From NCBI RefSeq assembly GCF_003073045.1, contig NC_037591.1:21423319-21487318 (forward strand): 64,000 nt of DNA, given 5' to 3'. A program made the position numbers and the translations under genes. Positions 61,173-64,000 of the stretch are shown here, in pieces. Positions within the stretch are counted from its first letter, which is position 1. Every line of letters starts with the position of its first letter. The DNA comes from Pomacea canaliculata. Its lineage: Eukaryota; Mollusca; Gastropoda; Architaenioglossa; Ampullariidae. The notes beneath the pieces were generated by a model, which worked only from the letters and a program-made list of their open reading frames with translations, searched no databases and was not told the origin of the DNA.

Positions 61173-61394
61173 TTTAATAGCAAATGTGATTACCGACATA
61201 CAAGTAGCGCTTCTCATATTAAAAGATCTCATTTCCCACTGCGTTTTAGTTATCTTTATACAGAGTAGCACTTACAAGCACCAGACAGCTTGTGACGATA
61301 GAGGCCGATGAAAGGAAGAGGAGAAACATCATGCAGATCTCTCTCTCTCACACACACAACACAGATTGATCAGAAAATGACAAACAGTGAATCT

Positions 61395-61761
61395 TCATCT
61401 GGCAGACACAATCTCATTTGTAAAGAACACGTCCACACACTGAGATGATCGACACATGTCTCGTGAGTATTTCTTTTTAATTTTAATGTTTATTTTTATT
61501 ACAGGAACAGACAAGAAGACACTGCGCGCCTCCCCGTCTCTACAGTATCTGTTGTTGGCTATCGCCAGCAGGCGTCGCCACAGCGAGGTCAGTGGCTCCA
61601 CGTTACTTACATCACTACACCGTAATATGGAGTCACTGACATCAACAGGTCGAAACAACCTACTACCTTCTGTTTCTCAGATGGCAATGCGCTCTGGTAG
61701 GGTAGGTAATATATTACGCGACCAACACATTGCAAATGAACTTTATAAAAAAAAAAAGTGA
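61395..61761. other. Unassigned GC-richer open stretch
   Basis: Open on both strands. On + a pyrimidine-rich ATTACAG acceptor at about 61503 precedes about 190 nt of open frame, beginning with the reading G-T-D-K-K-T-L-R-A-S-P-S, and a candidate donor follows near 61700. On - an 87-codon frame runs through the same DNA. I recognise no family. It could be an exon of an unseen gene or an unclassified repeat. Confidence 0.25.
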
Positions 61762-64000
61762 AGTGGGTGGGGCGGCTCTCAACTAGAACATGATAACGTG
61801 GTGGTGGGGTTGAGGTTCAGGCCAGGGCAAGGAGTAAGAGAGAAAGCCACATACATGACACCTGCAAATAATAATGAAAATGCAAACCGCATTATATGCT
61901 TATTGCTGTTCCCAATTCAGTTACTGACTGGAAGGGCAGGTGATTTGTGGATGACAGAGATTTAGTGGAAGGAAGATGGCAAAATCAGGTGCGGCTCTCT
62001 TCAATTGTCCCCTCCCCTACAAAAAAAAAAAAAAAAAGATACCGGTCTGCGACTGCAGCGCTTAAAACTTTGTCTATATTACTGCATGCCACTTAGTTAC
62101 CAGGTTTTCTAATGGATGCAAAAGTCACAAGATTTTTGCAGCAAAAATCCTTAAAACCTATTAGATGTCTACTCATAAACCCAGATCCGTAAAAGCTGTT
62201 AGCATACACATAAACCTATAGTTAAAAAAGGAGATGATGCCTGAAACAGAGTATAAACAATAGTAGATTGAGACAATTAGAGCATGACTGTTGTTGAACT
62301 TTAAGAAAAGGAAGATGGAAAACGTGATATAATTAGGACAGAAGTTAGGCAAGAGCAAGAACCTTCATCTACTCACTAGTGTTCATTCTCCAAACATCTT
62401 AGTCCCTGATCAGGGTTTTGCCTGTGATGTCATAAAAGTTTACTGCTCAACTTCCCTACTGACTGATGCTTGGTTGATCGTAAGATAGCATTGAATGACA
62501 TTACTGGTAAAAAAATAAAATCTGGGTCTGCTGACATAACAGAGTTACAGTTAGATGTGTGCACATACATAATGCAGCTTTTATTATACTGAGAAGCATA
62601 TATGACAGATGATGGAAATAACATCAGTCTGGTTGGGGACATACACACCTTCCAGCCTTACTCTAATCTCCCTTTCCTTCTGTTTTCTTTCTGACAGTAA
62701 AAATTTAAATGTTAGGAACACACCTTCGTCCATCAAGAAACAAGATTTCAGAAATTCTTAGAAGCCTGAACGACAAACCACTAAAATAATGATAACATCA
62801 AATTTCTGCCATGGTTCATGACCGATTTTGTTACTTTTCTAACCTGCAAGAGGAGTGAACAGGAAATTTTAGTGAGGGAGAAGAAATATAACTGGCAGAA
62901 AAAAAGTTCTTAATAGTAAAAAAAAAAATCTGTCAAAAAAAAAAACCAAAAGCAACCGACAGCTTTTACTATTAATTTCCCAATTTTATTCAACCTCTGG
63001 AAGGGATCAAAATGAGTGTCCAAACATTTTCTGCTATAAGATTTGAATTCAAAACAGAGTAAACTTTTATGGCTGCAGAACATTTTTGTAAAATTTATTT
63101 TTGGTTTTCTGATAAATCAACCTGAGATGCTGAGGTAAAAATGTGTTTCAAAATACATTTATAGCATAGGAAAAATTCATGCACACATGCACTCCTAATA
63201 CTCTTCATAAAACACATCTCTATACTGTTAAGATGCAGGTAATGATAACTAAAGGATACACACTAAACTATGGGTTACTACCTTCCAGCTTAAACCCCTG
63301 TTGTAATCCAGTGAGTGAAGATTCAGATTGACCTGGTTGACATTTATTCTCAAAACTTCAGCCAGTTGGATCTAACACTAAGCTGGAATGAAGAAAGGGA
63401 AGCTATGGAAATGAGTGGATTGGTTGAATAGGACTAAAGAGACTTGGCACAAAGTAATAAGCACTGTGAATAGAGTCCTCACAGAGAATAAAACCACAAA
63501 GATCAGAGGTGAAAAGGGTGCTAGGAAATATTTTAAATCTTAAACATCACCTGCAGTATAAGTTACTGGTTTTGCCTAAGCTGTATTGTACATTCCATTT
63601 CCTGCATGCAAGTTTCCTATAATACCTGATTATCTACAAAGCTTTTTTTTAAAACTGATACAGATGCATAAAGTATATCTTTCAATGACCCTGTATATTT
63701 TAACATCTTTTTAGCCATCAAAAAAATATATATATAATATTCTGGCTGGTGAGCCATATAAGTTACTCAGGATTCTGGATACCAGGGAAGTTTTGTCTTC
63801 ATGGCTAATATTAGCTGTGAGAAATATATTCTAAAATGGCGGCAGCAGATGGGAAAGATTATGGAACATTGATGGGAGAAAAGTCATCTAAAAGAAAACC
63901 CATTTAAAAACATTAATCCTTTGATGAAATCTACCCCTTTGATATTATTTCTTCATGAGAAGAGTAACTTAACTTTTCACACAAGTCCCACTTTGTTTTA
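61762..64000. other. Intergenic AT-rich sequence, nothing identified
   Basis: No conserved coding sequence, RNA gene or terminal repeats seen through the end of the window; only short A/T runs. Confidence 0.4.

Overview
This is an animal nuclear genome window. It is AT-rich, its genes are split by GT-AG introns (with two GC-AG exceptions), and it carries many short non-autonomous transposons and LINE scraps. The gene set is general bilaterian. The repeats (tRNA-headed SINEs, CR1/Jockey-like LINE fragments, pogo/Tigger-like TIR elements) suggest a mollusc, probably a gastropod; that assignment is inference from repeat style and was not tested.

Six protein-coding genes were rebuilt exon by exon, with reading frame preserved across every junction. 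In order they are: hinderin (KIAA1328) on + at 2841-9878; an ISG20-family DEDDh exonuclease (AEN-like) on - at 14033-10789; HDHD2 on + at 14582-17882; LYSMD1 on - at 41408-25032; GTF2A2 (TFIIA gamma) on + at 41644-44471; and PRPF3 (U4/U6 snRNP Prp3) on - at 57069-46845. Strands alternate strictly, so promoters are shared head-to-head (AEN/HDHD2 and LYSMD1/GTF2A2) and 3' ends meet tail-to-tail (KIAA1328/AEN, HDHD2/LYSMD1, GTF2A2/PRPF3). The genes do not form one pathway: they cover a coiled-coil protein, nuclease, phosphatase-like, LysM, general transcription and splicing functions.

Repeats by region. 1-2800: a 3'-repeat fragment and an 838-bp pogo/Tigger-like MITE. HDHD2 intron 6: a LINE 3' tail. 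LYSMD1 introns: two tRNA-headed SINEs, a possible hAT-like MITE, a LINE reverse-transcriptase scrap and another dispersed repeat. GTF2A2 intron 3: a second pogo/Tigger-like MITE and a small TIR element. PRPF3 introns: a related small TIR element and a foldback element. 57100-64000: no recognisable host gene, but a third pogo/Tigger-like MITE, a LINE reverse-transcriptase fragment with a YADD box, a second foldback copy in inverse orientation, and one unassigned GC-richer open stretch.

I found no clear new biological system. The observations most worth checking are the two foldback elements whose arms carry tRNA-like promoter boxes, one ending 16 nt from a PRPF3 splice acceptor; the three TIR elements that each reiterate their own subterminal motif; two GC-AG introns; a 24-nt frame-neutral microexon in PRPF3; and a palindromic two-strand poly(A) signal between convergent genes.
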